The notes under the pieces were generated by a model. The model was given only the letters and a program-made list of their open reading frames with translations. It was not told where the DNA came from and searched no databases. A DNA stretch of 46,445 nt from Thioglobus_B sp964558405 (GTDB lineage: Bacteria > Pseudomonadota > Gammaproteobacteria > PS1 > Pseudothioglobaceae): assembly GCA_964558405.1 (NCBI GenBank), contig CAZLDG010000008.1:1-46445 (forward strand). Direction: 5' to 3'. The position numbers and the translations under genes are program-made. The first letter of the stretch is position 1, and the number at the start of each line of letters is the position of its first letter. Positions 17,568 through 25,829 of this stretch are shown here, in pieces.

Positions 17568-19094
17568 ATGGACGTTTTATTTGTTAATCCGAATTCTTCT
17601 TTAAAAGCATATCAGGATCTCGCTAAGGTTTTTTCTGCAATTGAGCCGCCTACATGGTCTCTGTTGTTAGCTGAATCTTGCCGATCAAAAGGTTTCGATG
17701 TCGGTATTTTGGATTGTGATGCGGAAAGACTGTCTTTGGAGGAGTCAGTAGTTAGAGTTAGAGAGGCTAATGCAAGGCTGGTAGTTTTTGTTGTATATGG
17801 GCAAAACCCTAACTCAGGGACGACAAATATGATTGGAGCTCTCGAGCTTTCAAATTTTATTAGATTAAAAGGTGTCGCCAGCACAGTGTGTTTTGTTGGA
17901 TCTCATACTAGCTCTCTTCCTTTGGAGGTTCTATCGGAAAAATCAGTTGATATTGTACTATTGAATGAAGGAGTTTATGCACTTCACAATCTTCTTAGGT
18001 CGAATTTGGAAAGTGACCTAGGGAGCATTAAAGGTATCGGTTATAAGAAAAAGGATGCTCTTAATGATAATGTATTGAAACTCAACCAGCCAGAGAGAGT
18101 TGTTCCTCAAGAGCGTATGGATGTTGATCTACCAGGGTATGCATGGGATCTTCTGCCTTATAAGGATAGACCACTTGACCTCTATAGGGCGCATTTTTGG
18201 CATGCTAACTTTGATCATAAGCAAAGAACACCCTTTGCCGCCATATATACATCTTTGGGTTGTAATTTTGGATGTGATTTTTGTATGATTAATATTATCA
18301 ATAGGGACGACAACTCGGAAAATATTGACGCCTCTCACTCCAGAGGTATGAGGTTTTGGAGTAGTGATTGGGTAATAAAAGAGCTAAAAAAATTGTCAAA
18401 TTTGAATGTAAAAACTCTCCGTATTAGCGATGAGATGTTCTTTCTTAACAGAAAATACTATAAGCCAATATTGGAGAAGATTATCCAAGAAAAATTAGAC
18501 TTTAATATGTGGGCATATTCAAGAGTCGATACCGTTAGAAATGATGCTTTGAAGTTGTTTAAAAAAGCAGGCGTAAATTGGCTAGCACTAGGAATTGAAG
18601 CAGGAAATCAGAGTGTGAGGCAGGAGGTTTCTAAAGGTTCTTTTAAGGAAGTAAATATTAGAGAGGTATGCAATACTATTCGGGAAGCCGATATAAAGAT
18701 TATTAGTAATTATATATTCGGATTCCCTGATGATACCCTCGATACAATGAGAGAGACATTAGATCTAGCTAAAGAATTAAACACTGAAATGGCAAATATG
18801 TATACATGTATGGCCCTACCAGGAAGTCCAATGTATTATGCGGCCAAACAAAATAATTGGAGTCTGCCGGAGTCATATGAAGGTTATGCGTTCTTATCTC
18901 ATGAGTGTGAACCGTTGCCAACAAAATCTTGCTCGCCTCAAGAAGTCCTTAAGTTTAGGGATGAGGCCTGGCAAGAGTATTTTTCTAGCTCGAAATATTT
19001 ATCATTAGTCGAAGAAAAATTTGGCAAGAAACAGAGGGAAAATGTTGAAAAGATGGCATCAATACAACTTAAGAGAAAAATACTAAATACATGA
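17568..19094 (+). CDS. B12-binding-domain radical SAM protein of unknown substrate
   Basis: A 508-residue protein. Residues 1-150 resemble a cobalamin-binding domain (MDVLFVNPNS start, VVYGQNPNSGT, LLNEG), but where a B12-ligand histidine motif DxHxxG would lie it reads DCDAERL, so the lower-ligand histidine is absent. Residues 225-450 form the radical SAM domain with Cys232, Cys236 and Cys239 in CNFGCDFC binding the 4Fe-4S cluster, and GIEAGNQSVR later. The C-terminal 60 residues are helical. Such proteins methylate unactivated carbons or rearrange substrates. It is the first gene of the cassette and overlaps hddA by 4 bases, so action on the heptose product is plausible but unproven. Confidence 0.8.
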   Translation: MDVLFVNPNSSLKAYQDLAKVFSAIEPPTWSLLLAESCRSKGFDVGILDCDAERLSLEESVVRVREANARLVVFVVYGQNPNSGTTNMIGALELSNFIRLKGVASTVCFVGSHTSSLPLEVLSEKSVDIVLLNEGVYALHNLLRSNLESDLGSIKGIGYKKKDALNDNVLKLNQPERVVPQERMDVDLPGYAWDLLPYKDRPLDLYRAHFWHANFDHKQRTPFAAIYTSLGCNFGCDFCMINIINRDDNSENIDASHSRGMRFWSSDWVIKELKKLSNLNVKTLRISDEMFFLNRKYYKPILEKIIQEKLDFNMWAYSRVDTVRNDALKLFKKAGVNWLALGIEAGNQSVRQEVSKGSFKEVNIREVCNTIREADIKIISNYIFGFPDDTLDTMRETLDLAKELNTEMANMYTCMALPGSPMYYAAKQNNWSLPESYEGYAFLSHECEPLPTKSCSPQEVLKFRDEAWQEYFSSSKYLSLVEEKFGKKQRENVEKMASIQLKRKILNT

Positions 19095-20092
19095 TCATAT
19101 CAAGGACACCTTATAGAATTTCTTTTTTTGGCGGGGGGACTGACTATCCAGACTGGTATATGAACAATGGAGGCAAAGTATTGTCAACAACGTTCGATAA
19201 ATATTGCTACATTAGCGTGCGACATTTGCCACAGTTCTTTAAACATAAACATAGAATAGTATATTCTCAAATTGAAAGTGTTAATAATTATGATGAGATC
19301 GAGCACCCTTCTGCCAGAGAAGTTTTAAAATACTTTAATCTTAGTAAAGGTTTAGAAATTCACCATGATGGAGATTTGCCTGCAAGATCGGGACTAGGGT
19401 CTAGTTCATCTTTCACAGCGGGACTTGTAAATTGTATTCTTGCTCTTTCGGGAAAGAGGGTCTCAGATGAGGATCTGGCTAAATTTGTTGTCAATATGGA
19501 GCAGAATATTATTCATGAGCCTGTAGGATCCCAGGATCAAATAGCCGCAGTATACGGTGGATTTAATGAAATTAATTTTTTTGAAGATGGTGAATTTTTA
19601 GTTAAAAGGCAAATTTATAAACCAGGAAGACTGGAGGAGCTGAACAATCATCTTATGCTGTTCTTTACGGGGCTATCCCGATTCTCTACAGATATTTCTG
19701 CTAGTAAAATTAAAAATATTACTGAAAATAAAAGTGATACTTTTCTTAGCGAGATGAGTGATATGGTGGATATTGCTATTGATATCATGGGAGATCCCAA
19801 AAAACCAATAATAGACTTTGGTAGACTTTTGGATGAAGCATGGCACTGTAAAAAGAGCTTATCGCAAAAAATATCCAATCAGTTAATTGACGATGTTTAC
19901 TCTAAAGCAAAGAAAAATGGGGCAATTGGCGGCAAAGTTCTTGGTGCTGGCGGTGGCGGATTTATTTTGTTTTTTGTTGAGCCGGAAAATCATCAAAAGG
20001 TACAAAGCGCTCTGAAAGATTTTATGAGCGTCCCTTTTAAATTTGAAAATACAGGCTCAAGAATTGTTCTGTATCAGCCAGAGGGGTTTTGA
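19091..20092 (+). CDS. hddA: D-glycero-alpha-D-manno-heptose-7-phosphate kinase
   Basis: A 333-residue GHMP-family kinase. The N-terminal RTPYRISFFGGGTDYP, the ATP loop PARSGLGSSSS (residues 97-107) and the C-terminal GGKVLGAGGGGF match HddA, which phosphorylates C1 of heptose 7-phosphate with alpha configuration on the way to GDP-heptose. It is distinct from HldE, which yields the beta anomer. It overlaps the radical SAM gene by 4 bases, and its partner guanylyltransferase lies at 24008-24721. A fucokinase-like GHMP kinase is the main alternative; the hddC neighbour supports HddA. Confidence 0.85.
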   Translation: MIISRTPYRISFFGGGTDYPDWYMNNGGKVLSTTFDKYCYISVRHLPQFFKHKHRIVYSQIESVNNYDEIEHPSAREVLKYFNLSKGLEIHHDGDLPARSGLGSSSSFTAGLVNCILALSGKRVSDEDLAKFVVNMEQNIIHEPVGSQDQIAAVYGGFNEINFFEDGEFLVKRQIYKPGRLEELNNHLMLFFTGLSRFSTDISASKIKNITENKSDTFLSEMSDMVDIAIDIMGDPKKPIIDFGRLLDEAWHCKKSLSQKISNQLIDDVYSKAKKNGAIGGKVLGAGGGGFILFFVEPENHQKVQSALKDFMSVPFKFENTGSRIVLYQPEGF

Positions 20093-20098
20093 GTAGTT

Positions 20099-21049
20099 GT
20101 GTTTACTCTTACAAAAGATTCAAAAATTTATATAGCTGGACATACAGGTATGATAGGCTCGGCTTTTCTTAGATACTTTTCAGAGAATGGCTATGAGAGA
20201 ATTATGGTTAAAAGTCGTTCCGAATTAGACCTATCAAGTGAGCAACAAGTAGAAAAATTCTTTGAGAGAGAGTCTCCAGAAATAGTAATTTTTGCAGCAG
20301 GAAAAGTTGGTGGAATTATAGAAAATAGAGATAGTCCTGCCGACTTTATTGAGCAAAATTTATCTATACAGTTGAATGCCTTCAAATTTGCTAGAAAATA
20401 CCACGTTAGAAAATTTATTTTTTTTGCATCGTCATGTATGTACCCAAAAATTTCAAACCAACCAATGTCAGAAAACATGCTTTGTTCGGGACACCCTGAG
20501 CAAACAAGCATTGCTTATGCCAGCGCAAAGTATGCCGGACTACAGTTTGCCTTGGCAATCAACAGTCAAGATAAAAATACAAGCTTTATTCCTGTCATTC
20601 CTAACAGTGTATATGGGCCAAATGATAATTTTGACCCTAATAGTTCACATGTCTTATCTGCACTAATTAGGAAATTCCATGATGCCAAAAGAAACAATGA
20701 GCCTAATGTTGTTCTCTGGGGAACTGGAGAGCCTAAAAGAGAATTTTTATACGTAGATGACTTGGTTGTTGCAATCATCAAGATTCTGGAGAGTAACTTT
20801 AAAAATGAATTCTTGCCTATTAACATAGGGTGTGGCAAGGATATTTCAATAAGGTTTCTTGCAGAAAGAGTGGCAGACATTGTAGGGTATGATGGCAAGG
20901 TAGTCTGGGACAAATCAAAACCAGATGGCTCTCCAAGAAAGCTGTTAGACAACTCAAGAATTTTGTCCCTTGGATGGAAACCTGAAACTTTATTGGATTC
21001 AGGAATTGTAAAAACCTATGAATGGTTCGTTGAACATGGACAGCTTTGA
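20099..21049 (+). CDS. GDP-sugar reductase/epimerase, GDP-L-fucose synthase-like
   Basis: A 316-residue SDR starting at GTG. It has IAGHTGMIGSAF, the family block AAGKVGGI (67-73), SSCMYPK (111-117) and the catalytic Y140-x3-K144, all typical of GDP-fucose synthase, which epimerises C3/C5 and reduces C4 of a GDP-4-keto sugar. No GDP-mannose 4,6-dehydratase is present in the window, so a GDP-4-keto-heptose derivative is the likelier substrate, as for the Cj1428-type C4 reductases of Campylobacter capsule loci. Alternatively it may reduce a branched keto side chain. It lies 6 bases after hddA and touches the transketolase gene. Confidence 0.78.
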   Translation: MFTLTKDSKIYIAGHTGMIGSAFLRYFSENGYERIMVKSRSELDLSSEQQVEKFFERESPEIVIFAAGKVGGIIENRDSPADFIEQNLSIQLNAFKFARKYHVRKFIFFASSCMYPKISNQPMSENMLCSGHPEQTSIAYASAKYAGLQFALAINSQDKNTSFIPVIPNSVYGPNDNFDPNSSHVLSALIRKFHDAKRNNEPNVVLWGTGEPKREFLYVDDLVVAIIKILESNFKNEFLPINIGCGKDISIRFLAERVADIVGYDGKVVWDKSKPDGSPRKLLDNSRILSLGWKPETLLDSGIVKTYEWFVEHGQL

Positions 21050-21063
21050 GGGATGCCTTTATT

Positions 21064-21873
21064 ATGACTGATTTGAGTTATTTGATACAGAAAGCAGAAT
21101 GGGTATGGAGGGAAACCTTGAAGATTCATAAGCAAGCACCCGAGACGCGTATTGCCTCATCTCTTTCACCTGTTGAGATTTTTGTGTCTCTTTATTATGG
21201 AAAAGTTTTATCTCAAAACCCGGAAAATCCGAGTGATGATTCTAGAGATAGGTGTATTGTTAGCAAGGGACATGGATCTATTTGCATGTATCCGATTCTG
21301 GCTGACTTGGGTTTTTTCTCAAAGAGTGAGTTGCAAAATGTGTGCAAGAATGGCGGTTTTCTTGGAGGTATCCCCGACCCTGTTATTCCGGGCTATGAAA
21401 CTGTAAATGGATCCCTGGGGCATGGCTTGGGTGTTGGCACTGGAATTGCCCTGGCTTTGAGGACGAAAAATAAATCTGAAAGTGTGTTTGTTGTGTCAGG
21501 TGACGGAGAATTACATGAAGGCGCTAATTGGGAGGCCATAATGTTCGCATCGCACCATAAATTAGATAAATTGAACCTTGTTGTTGATAATAATAGCACT
21601 AGTATGCTGGATCACACTGATAATATTGTTTCTCATATGGACCTGCCTCAGAGATTCCAGTCGTTTGGATGGGAAGTGTATGAGATTGATGGGCATGATA
21701 TTTCCAAGGTCTTCCCTACCCTTAAACAAGCTAAAGAAAGCAATCAAGGAAGGCCCAAGGTTGTTATAGCTAATACGATAAAAGGAAGAGGTATTCCAGG
21801 AGTGGAAAATGAGCCGCTTTCCCATATTATGAATCCCGGAAAAGAGATTCTCGATAGTTTGTTAAAGGATTAG
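21064..21873 (+). CDS. Transketolase, N-terminal (ThDP-binding) subunit
   Basis: A 269-residue protein matching the N-terminal half of transketolase. SKGHG, GSLGHGLGVG, the thiamine diphosphate/Mg motif GDGELHEGANWEA (147-158) and VVDNN are intact. I choose the ATG at 21064 because GAGGG lies 11 bases upstream; a TTG at 21046 overlapping the previous stop is the alternative. Its C-terminal partner follows 4 bases later. Transketolases move a two-carbon glycolaldehyde unit. In this cluster it could make sedoheptulose 7-phosphate for heptose synthesis, or add two carbons to a nucleotide-linked keto sugar. Confidence 0.85.
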   Translation: MTDLSYLIQKAEWVWRETLKIHKQAPETRIASSLSPVEIFVSLYYGKVLSQNPENPSDDSRDRCIVSKGHGSICMYPILADLGFFSKSELQNVCKNGGFLGGIPDPVIPGYETVNGSLGHGLGVGTGIALALRTKNKSESVFVVSGDGELHEGANWEAIMFASHHKLDKLNLVVDNNSTSMLDHTDNIVSHMDLPQRFQSFGWEVYEIDGHDISKVFPTLKQAKESNQGRPKVVIANTIKGRGIPGVENEPLSHIMNPGKEILDSLLKD

Positions 21874-21877
21874 AGAG

Positions 21878-22828
21878 ATGTCCATTAAATTGCCAGCAAT
21901 GAGAGATGTATTTCTTGAAAAAGTTTGGAGACAAATGTCACACGATGACAGCATTTTCTTTGTAAGTGCTGATTTTGGCTCCCCAGTACTAGATAAAGTT
22001 AGACGAGATTTTCCGGATAGGTTTATTAATGTTGGTATTGCAGAGCAAAACCTTATAAATATTTCTGCAGGGTTGGCGTCTGAGGGTTTTAATGTATATG
22101 CGTATGCTATCGCACCCTTTATTACTATGCGATGCTATGAGCAAATTAGAGTTAACGCCTCCCTGTTGTCAGAAGTAAGAGATTTGAGTATAAACCTGAT
22201 AGGCGTAGGCGTTGGGTATAGTTACGTCGTTTCTGGGCCAACACACCAGTGTTATGAGGATCTAACGTTGATGAGGTCTTTACCCAACTTTGAGATAATT
22301 TCACCTTCAGACCATGTTACTGCAGAGCATTCTTTTAAATATTCCATGAAAAGAGGTCTAAGGTATTTTCGATTTGACGCCCAGGCACTCCCTGTTGTTT
22401 ATAAGAGCAATGAGCTGAATAATCTAGGTTTCAGCATCCTAAAAAGAGGAAAAGAAGCACTCCTTATTACTACAGGCTTTGTAACGCATACCGCTCTTAA
22501 AGTTGTTCACGAACTCAAAAATAAAGGAGTTATCTTAGGGGTCGTGGATATTTATAATATTACCCATTTTTCAAAGAATGATCTTTTGAGTGAAATTAAG
22601 AAATATCAGTTTGTTGTTTCGTGCGAAGAGGGTTTTGCTGGAAGAGGAGGACTTGATGCGATGATAGGCGAACTCCTAAGAAACAATAATGTAGATATTA
22701 AATTCATGGGGCTGGGGATTAATCCTAGGTACAGTTTCGAGCTAGGATCAAGAGAGTTTTTGCACGAGAGAGCTGGAATTGGAAAAAAATCAATTATTCA
22801 AAGTATTGAAAAATTTATAGACACCTAG
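21878..22828 (+). CDS. Transketolase, C-terminal (pyrimidine-binding) subunit
   Basis: A 316-residue protein matching the pyrimidine and C-terminal domains of transketolase. NVGIAEQNL holds the glutamate that activates thiamine diphosphate, and FITMRCYEQIR and GPTHQCYEDLTLMRSLPN are family blocks. The last 120 residues form the transketolase C-terminal domain (LLITTGFVTHTAL, VSCEEGFAGRGGL). GAGAG lies just before the ATG, 4 bases after the N-terminal subunit, so the two are almost certainly co-translated as a heteromer. Split transketolases occur in many bacteria; its presence inside a glycan cassette is the unusual point. Confidence 0.85.
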   Translation: MSIKLPAMRDVFLEKVWRQMSHDDSIFFVSADFGSPVLDKVRRDFPDRFINVGIAEQNLINISAGLASEGFNVYAYAIAPFITMRCYEQIRVNASLLSEVRDLSINLIGVGVGYSYVVSGPTHQCYEDLTLMRSLPNFEIISPSDHVTAEHSFKYSMKRGLRYFRFDAQALPVVYKSNELNNLGFSILKRGKEALLITTGFVTHTALKVVHELKNKGVILGVVDIYNITHFSKNDLLSEIKKYQFVVSCEEGFAGRGGLDAMIGELLRNNNVDIKFMGLGINPRYSFELGSREFLHERAGIGKKSIIQSIEKFIDT

Positions 22829-22836
22829 GAGTAAAA

Positions 22837-24015
22837 ATGAGATTTCCATTAATGAGAAACAATATAACAAGATCTGATTTAGATGCAGTAATTGAACATC
22901 TGAAACAGGACGATCCGATACTGACTAACGGACCGAAAGTTAGAGAGTTTGAGCAGGCCTGGTCTGATTGGCTTGGGGTCAAGTATAGTGTTTTTGTTAA
23001 TTCTGGAGCGTCAGCAAATTTGTTAACTATGACAATTTTAAAACACAGGTATCCTGAAGGTGGTGAAATTATTGTTCCAACATTGACTTGGGTTTCTGAT
23101 GTTTCTTCAGTCATTCAAAATGGTTTTAAGCCAGTTTTTGTCGATATAGATCCAACAACTCTAGGGATGGATACAGAACTTGTCATAAAGGCGATTACTA
23201 AGAATACTCGTGCAGTCTTTCTAACACATGCTCAGGGTTTCGATGCATTGACCGATGAATTAATCCACGAATTGAACGAAAGAAAGATACATTTGATTGA
23301 AGATGTTTGTGAGTCTCACGGTAGTTTACATTCAGGAAAAAAAGCCGGGACTTTTGGCTTGGTTTCTAACTTCTCGTTTTTTTATGCGCATCATATGAGT
23401 ACTATAGAGGGTGGTATGGTTTGTACCAATGATGAGGAGATATATGAAGAGATTAGAATGTTAAGGTCGCATGGTATGGTTAGGGAAGCCAGTTTGGATA
23501 CAACTAAAGAAAAATACTACAACGAGAACCCTGATCTTAATAAAGATTTTATTTTTTCCTTCCCGGCATTCAATATGAGAAATAATGAGATTGGAGGAAT
23601 TTTAGGACTAAGTCAGCTTAAAAGGCTAGACGAAAATATAAAGACCAGAAGTGAAAATCTAAAGAAGTTTTTAAGTCTTATTGATTCAGAAATATTTCAA
23701 ACAAAGTTTAAGGTTAAGGGCTCTAGTAACTACGCTTTTAATCTTATTTTGAAAAAACCCGACCGAGATATGGCGCAGCGCTTGATGCGCACAATGGAGA
23801 ATAATGGCGTTGAATACAGAAGAGGGAGTGCTGGAGGTGGAAATCAGGTAAGACAGCATTATTTAAAAGGTTTTGTGGATAAGGATTTTCATCAGAATTT
23901 TCCTGTAACTGACCATATTCATTTTTATGGATTTTATATCGGAAATTTTCCAGATTTGTCTAATCAAGAGATTGGTCAAATTTGCAAGATAATCAACTCT
24001 GTAAAATATGCATAA
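22837..24015 (+). CDS. ColD/RfbH-like PLP-dependent sugar 3-dehydratase
   Basis: A 392-residue protein of the DegT/DnrJ/EryC1 fold. At the position of the PLP-binding lysine it has histidine: FYAHHMSTIEGG, residues 182-193, with His185 aligned to the lysine. This is the hallmark of the 3-deoxygenating enzymes ColD and E1, not of aminotransferases. There is no C-terminal cysteine cluster for an iron-sulfur centre, so it resembles ColD, which uses glutamate to recharge the cofactor and releases 2-oxoglutarate and ammonia. NSGASANLL and IEDVCESHGS bind the cofactor. The likely reaction is loss of the C3 hydroxyl from a GDP-4-keto sugar. It overlaps hddC by 8 bases. Confidence 0.82.
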   Translation: MRFPLMRNNITRSDLDAVIEHLKQDDPILTNGPKVREFEQAWSDWLGVKYSVFVNSGASANLLTMTILKHRYPEGGEIIVPTLTWVSDVSSVIQNGFKPVFVDIDPTTLGMDTELVIKAITKNTRAVFLTHAQGFDALTDELIHELNERKIHLIEDVCESHGSLHSGKKAGTFGLVSNFSFFYAHHMSTIEGGMVCTNDEEIYEEIRMLRSHGMVREASLDTTKEKYYNENPDLNKDFIFSFPAFNMRNNEIGGILGLSQLKRLDENIKTRSENLKKFLSLIDSEIFQTKFKVKGSSNYAFNLILKKPDRDMAQRLMRTMENNGVEYRRGSAGGGNQVRQHYLKGFVDKDFHQNFPVTDHIHFYGFYIGNFPDLSNQEIGQICKIINSVKYA

Positions 24016-24721
24016 TATTAGAAAAGCAGTTGTATTAGCTGGAGGGCTTGGAACAAGGCTGAGAGACGTGGTGTCCAATGTGCCTAAACCTATGGCTCCT
24101 GTGGATAATAGGCCTTTTTTAGAATATTTGCTGGATTATTGGGCGGCTCAAGGGATTGAAGAATTTTTTATTTCGGTTGGATATCTTAAAAATTCAATCG
24201 TTGATCATTTTGGCGAGAGTTATCAAGGGACAAAAATAACTTACATTAAGGAAGATGAGCCCCTTGGAACAGGCGGAGGACTGTTGTTAGCTGGCCAACA
24301 TATTAAAGAGGACTTCCTTCTTCTGAATGGTGATACATATATTGAGGTTGACTTGGAAAAGTTATTTGACAGACATGTCAAGAATAATTCCCCGTGGACG
24401 ATGGTTCTTTTCGAGACGTTAGATTTTGATCGCTATTTAGGCGTTAAACTCTCAGATAAAAACATTATTAAAGAGTTAAACTGCAGCCTTGATAAAAGTA
24501 TAAATCTAGCTAATGGTGGGGTATATATGTTAAGCCCTAAGGTTATTGAATTTTTCAAGATGGAGATAGGGAAGTGTTTGTCTCTTGAGCAAGATTTGCT
24601 TCAGCGTTATCTTGATAATGGTGAAAATATCTATGGGCATGTTGCAAAGGGAAGGTTTGTGGACATAGGGCTGCCAGAGGACTATAAAAATGCTGCCAAG
24701 GTAATTAGAAGTATTCAGTAA
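24008..24721 (+). CDS. hddC: D-glycero-alpha-D-manno-heptose-1-phosphate guanylyltransferase
   Basis: A 237-residue nucleotidyltransferase. It has VLAGGLGTRLRDVVSNVPKP, followed by MAPVDNRPFLEYLLDYW, EDEPLGTGGGLLLA, LLNGDTYIEVD and a C-terminal VDIGLPEDY, the HddC pattern. With HddA it would make GDP-D-glycero-D-manno-heptose from the 1-phosphate and GTP. A mannose- or glucose-1-phosphate nucleotidyltransferase is possible from the fold alone, but length, motifs and hddA in the same cluster favour HddC. It overlaps the ColD-like gene by 8 bases; a 163-base gap follows. Confidence 0.82.
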   Translation: MHNIRKAVVLAGGLGTRLRDVVSNVPKPMAPVDNRPFLEYLLDYWAAQGIEEFFISVGYLKNSIVDHFGESYQGTKITYIKEDEPLGTGGGLLLAGQHIKEDFLLLNGDTYIEVDLEKLFDRHVKNNSPWTMVLFETLDFDRYLGVKLSDKNIIKELNCSLDKSINLANGGVYMLSPKVIEFFKMEIGKCLSLEQDLLQRYLDNGENIYGHVAKGRFVDIGLPEDYKNAAKVIRSIQ

Positions 24722-24828
24722 TATGGTATGGAGAATTAATTGACAGAAATGGAGGGCGGCTTCCAAGTTTTGAATATAATTCCCCCTGGTTAGGAGAGGT
24801 CTCTATTTGGAGGCTGTATATTTTGATC

Positions 24829-24858
24829 ATGTGTACGGCACAAAAGTGCATTACGCAT
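24829..24858 (+). other. imperfect hairpin in the hddC-SDR gap
   Basis: In the longest gap of the window, 24829-24835 pairs with 24852-24858 (7 pairs, one G-U). After a 2x2 internal loop, GCAC (24838-24841) pairs with GTGC (24846-24849) around an AAAA loop. No U-run follows, so it is not a standard terminator. It lies 27 bases before the next start codon, which is preceded by a strong AAGGAG site. It may influence translation or mRNA stability of the downstream SDR, or be fortuitous. The gap also contains TTGACA (24740-24745) and TATAAT (24775-24780) but at an unsuitable 29-base spacing. Confidence 0.3.
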
Positions 24859-24884
24859 ATTTTATATTTACATAAGGAGAAAAA

Positions 24885-25823
24885 ATGAGTGAACATATTT
24901 TGGTTACAGGAGGAGCGGGGTACTTGGGTTCAACGATGGTTCCAGATCTCCTAAATTCTGGATACAAAGTTACTGTTTTGGATAATTTTATGTTTAAGCA
25001 AACAAGTTTAAACCATTGTACGTATCATCCAAATTTTAATGTTGTGAAAGGTGATATTAGGGTCGAGTCAACCATGAAAAAATTAATGAAGGATGCTGAT
25101 GTGATTATTCCATTAGCGGCTCTTGTAGGCGCCCCTTTATGTAGTTTGGACCCAATAGGCGCGACAACGACTAATCATGATGCCATTACTTTAATGTTGA
25201 AACTTTTGTCGAAGAATCAAACTATTCTCATGCCTACAACAAATAGTGCATATGGAACTGGCGATAAGAATAACTATTGTAATGAAGATTCTCCGTTAAG
25301 ACCAATATCACAATACGCTATTGAAAAAGTTGAAATAGAGCAACAGCTAATGGACCATGAGAACTCTATCAGCTTTAGACTAGCTACTGTGTTTGGCATG
25401 TCCCCTAGAATGCGAATCGACCTTTTGGTTAATGATTTTACTTACAGAGCTGTCCATGATAAGTTTGTTGTTTTATTTGAGAGTCATTTTAAGAGAAATT
25501 ATATCCATGTTCGAGATGTATCCAGAGTGTTTCAGCATGCGCTTGCTAATTACGACAACATGAAGGGTGAAATTTATAATGTGGGCCTTTCAGATGCCAA
25601 TGTTTCAAAAAAGGAGTTATGTGAACACATACAGAAGCAGGTGCCTGAGTTTATTTTTATTGATGAGAAAATTGGCAAAGATCCCGATCAGAGAAATTAT
25701 ATTGTTTCCAATGAAAAAATTGAGTCCACAGGATTCAAGCAAGAATTTTCTCTTGACAGGGGAATTGACGAGCTTATTAAGGGCTTCCATATGCTTAAAA
25801 ACACAAAATATGGGAACATTTAA
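24885..25823 (+). CDS. Cj1427-like GDP-heptose 4-dehydrogenase (SDR)
   Basis: A 312-residue extended SDR preceded by a strong AAGGAG site. It has TGGAGYLG (8-15), PLAALVGAPLC (76-86), TTNSAYG (118-124) and the catalytic Y144-x3-K148. RLATVFGMSPRMR, then DLLVNDFTYRA and RNYIHVRDV, closely resemble what I recall of Campylobacter jejuni Cj1427. That ping-pong enzyme oxidises C4 of GDP-D-glycero-alpha-D-manno-heptose with tightly bound NAD and regenerates it by reducing 2-oxoglutarate to L-2-hydroxyglutarate. The following gene is an L-2-hydroxyglutarate oxidase homologue, which fits this chemistry. Membership is from memory of the family, not a search. Confidence 0.75.
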   Translation: MSEHILVTGGAGYLGSTMVPDLLNSGYKVTVLDNFMFKQTSLNHCTYHPNFNVVKGDIRVESTMKKLMKDADVIIPLAALVGAPLCSLDPIGATTTNHDAITLMLKLLSKNQTILMPTTNSAYGTGDKNNYCNEDSPLRPISQYAIEKVEIEQQLMDHENSISFRLATVFGMSPRMRIDLLVNDFTYRAVHDKFVVLFESHFKRNYIHVRDVSRVFQHALANYDNMKGEIYNVGLSDANVSKKELCEHIQKQVPEFIFIDEKIGKDPDQRNYIVSNEKIESTGFKQEFSLDRGIDELIKGFHMLKNTKYGNI

Positions 25824-25829
25824 TATACT

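Noticed and set aside
20099..21049. Genuine GDP-L-fucose synthase
   Set aside because: The motifs fit the family, but no GDP-mannose 4,6-dehydratase is present in the window and the flanking genes concern GDP-heptose. Kept as a family-level call.
22837..24015. Aminotransferase making an amino sugar
   Set aside because: The PLP lysine is replaced by histidine in the FYAHHMSTIEGG motif, which is incompatible with ordinary transamination through an internal aldimine.
24740..24780. TTGACA and TATAAT in the hddC-SDR gap as one promoter
   Set aside because: The two hexamers are 29 bases apart, far outside the usable range, and neither has a good partner at 16-18 bases.
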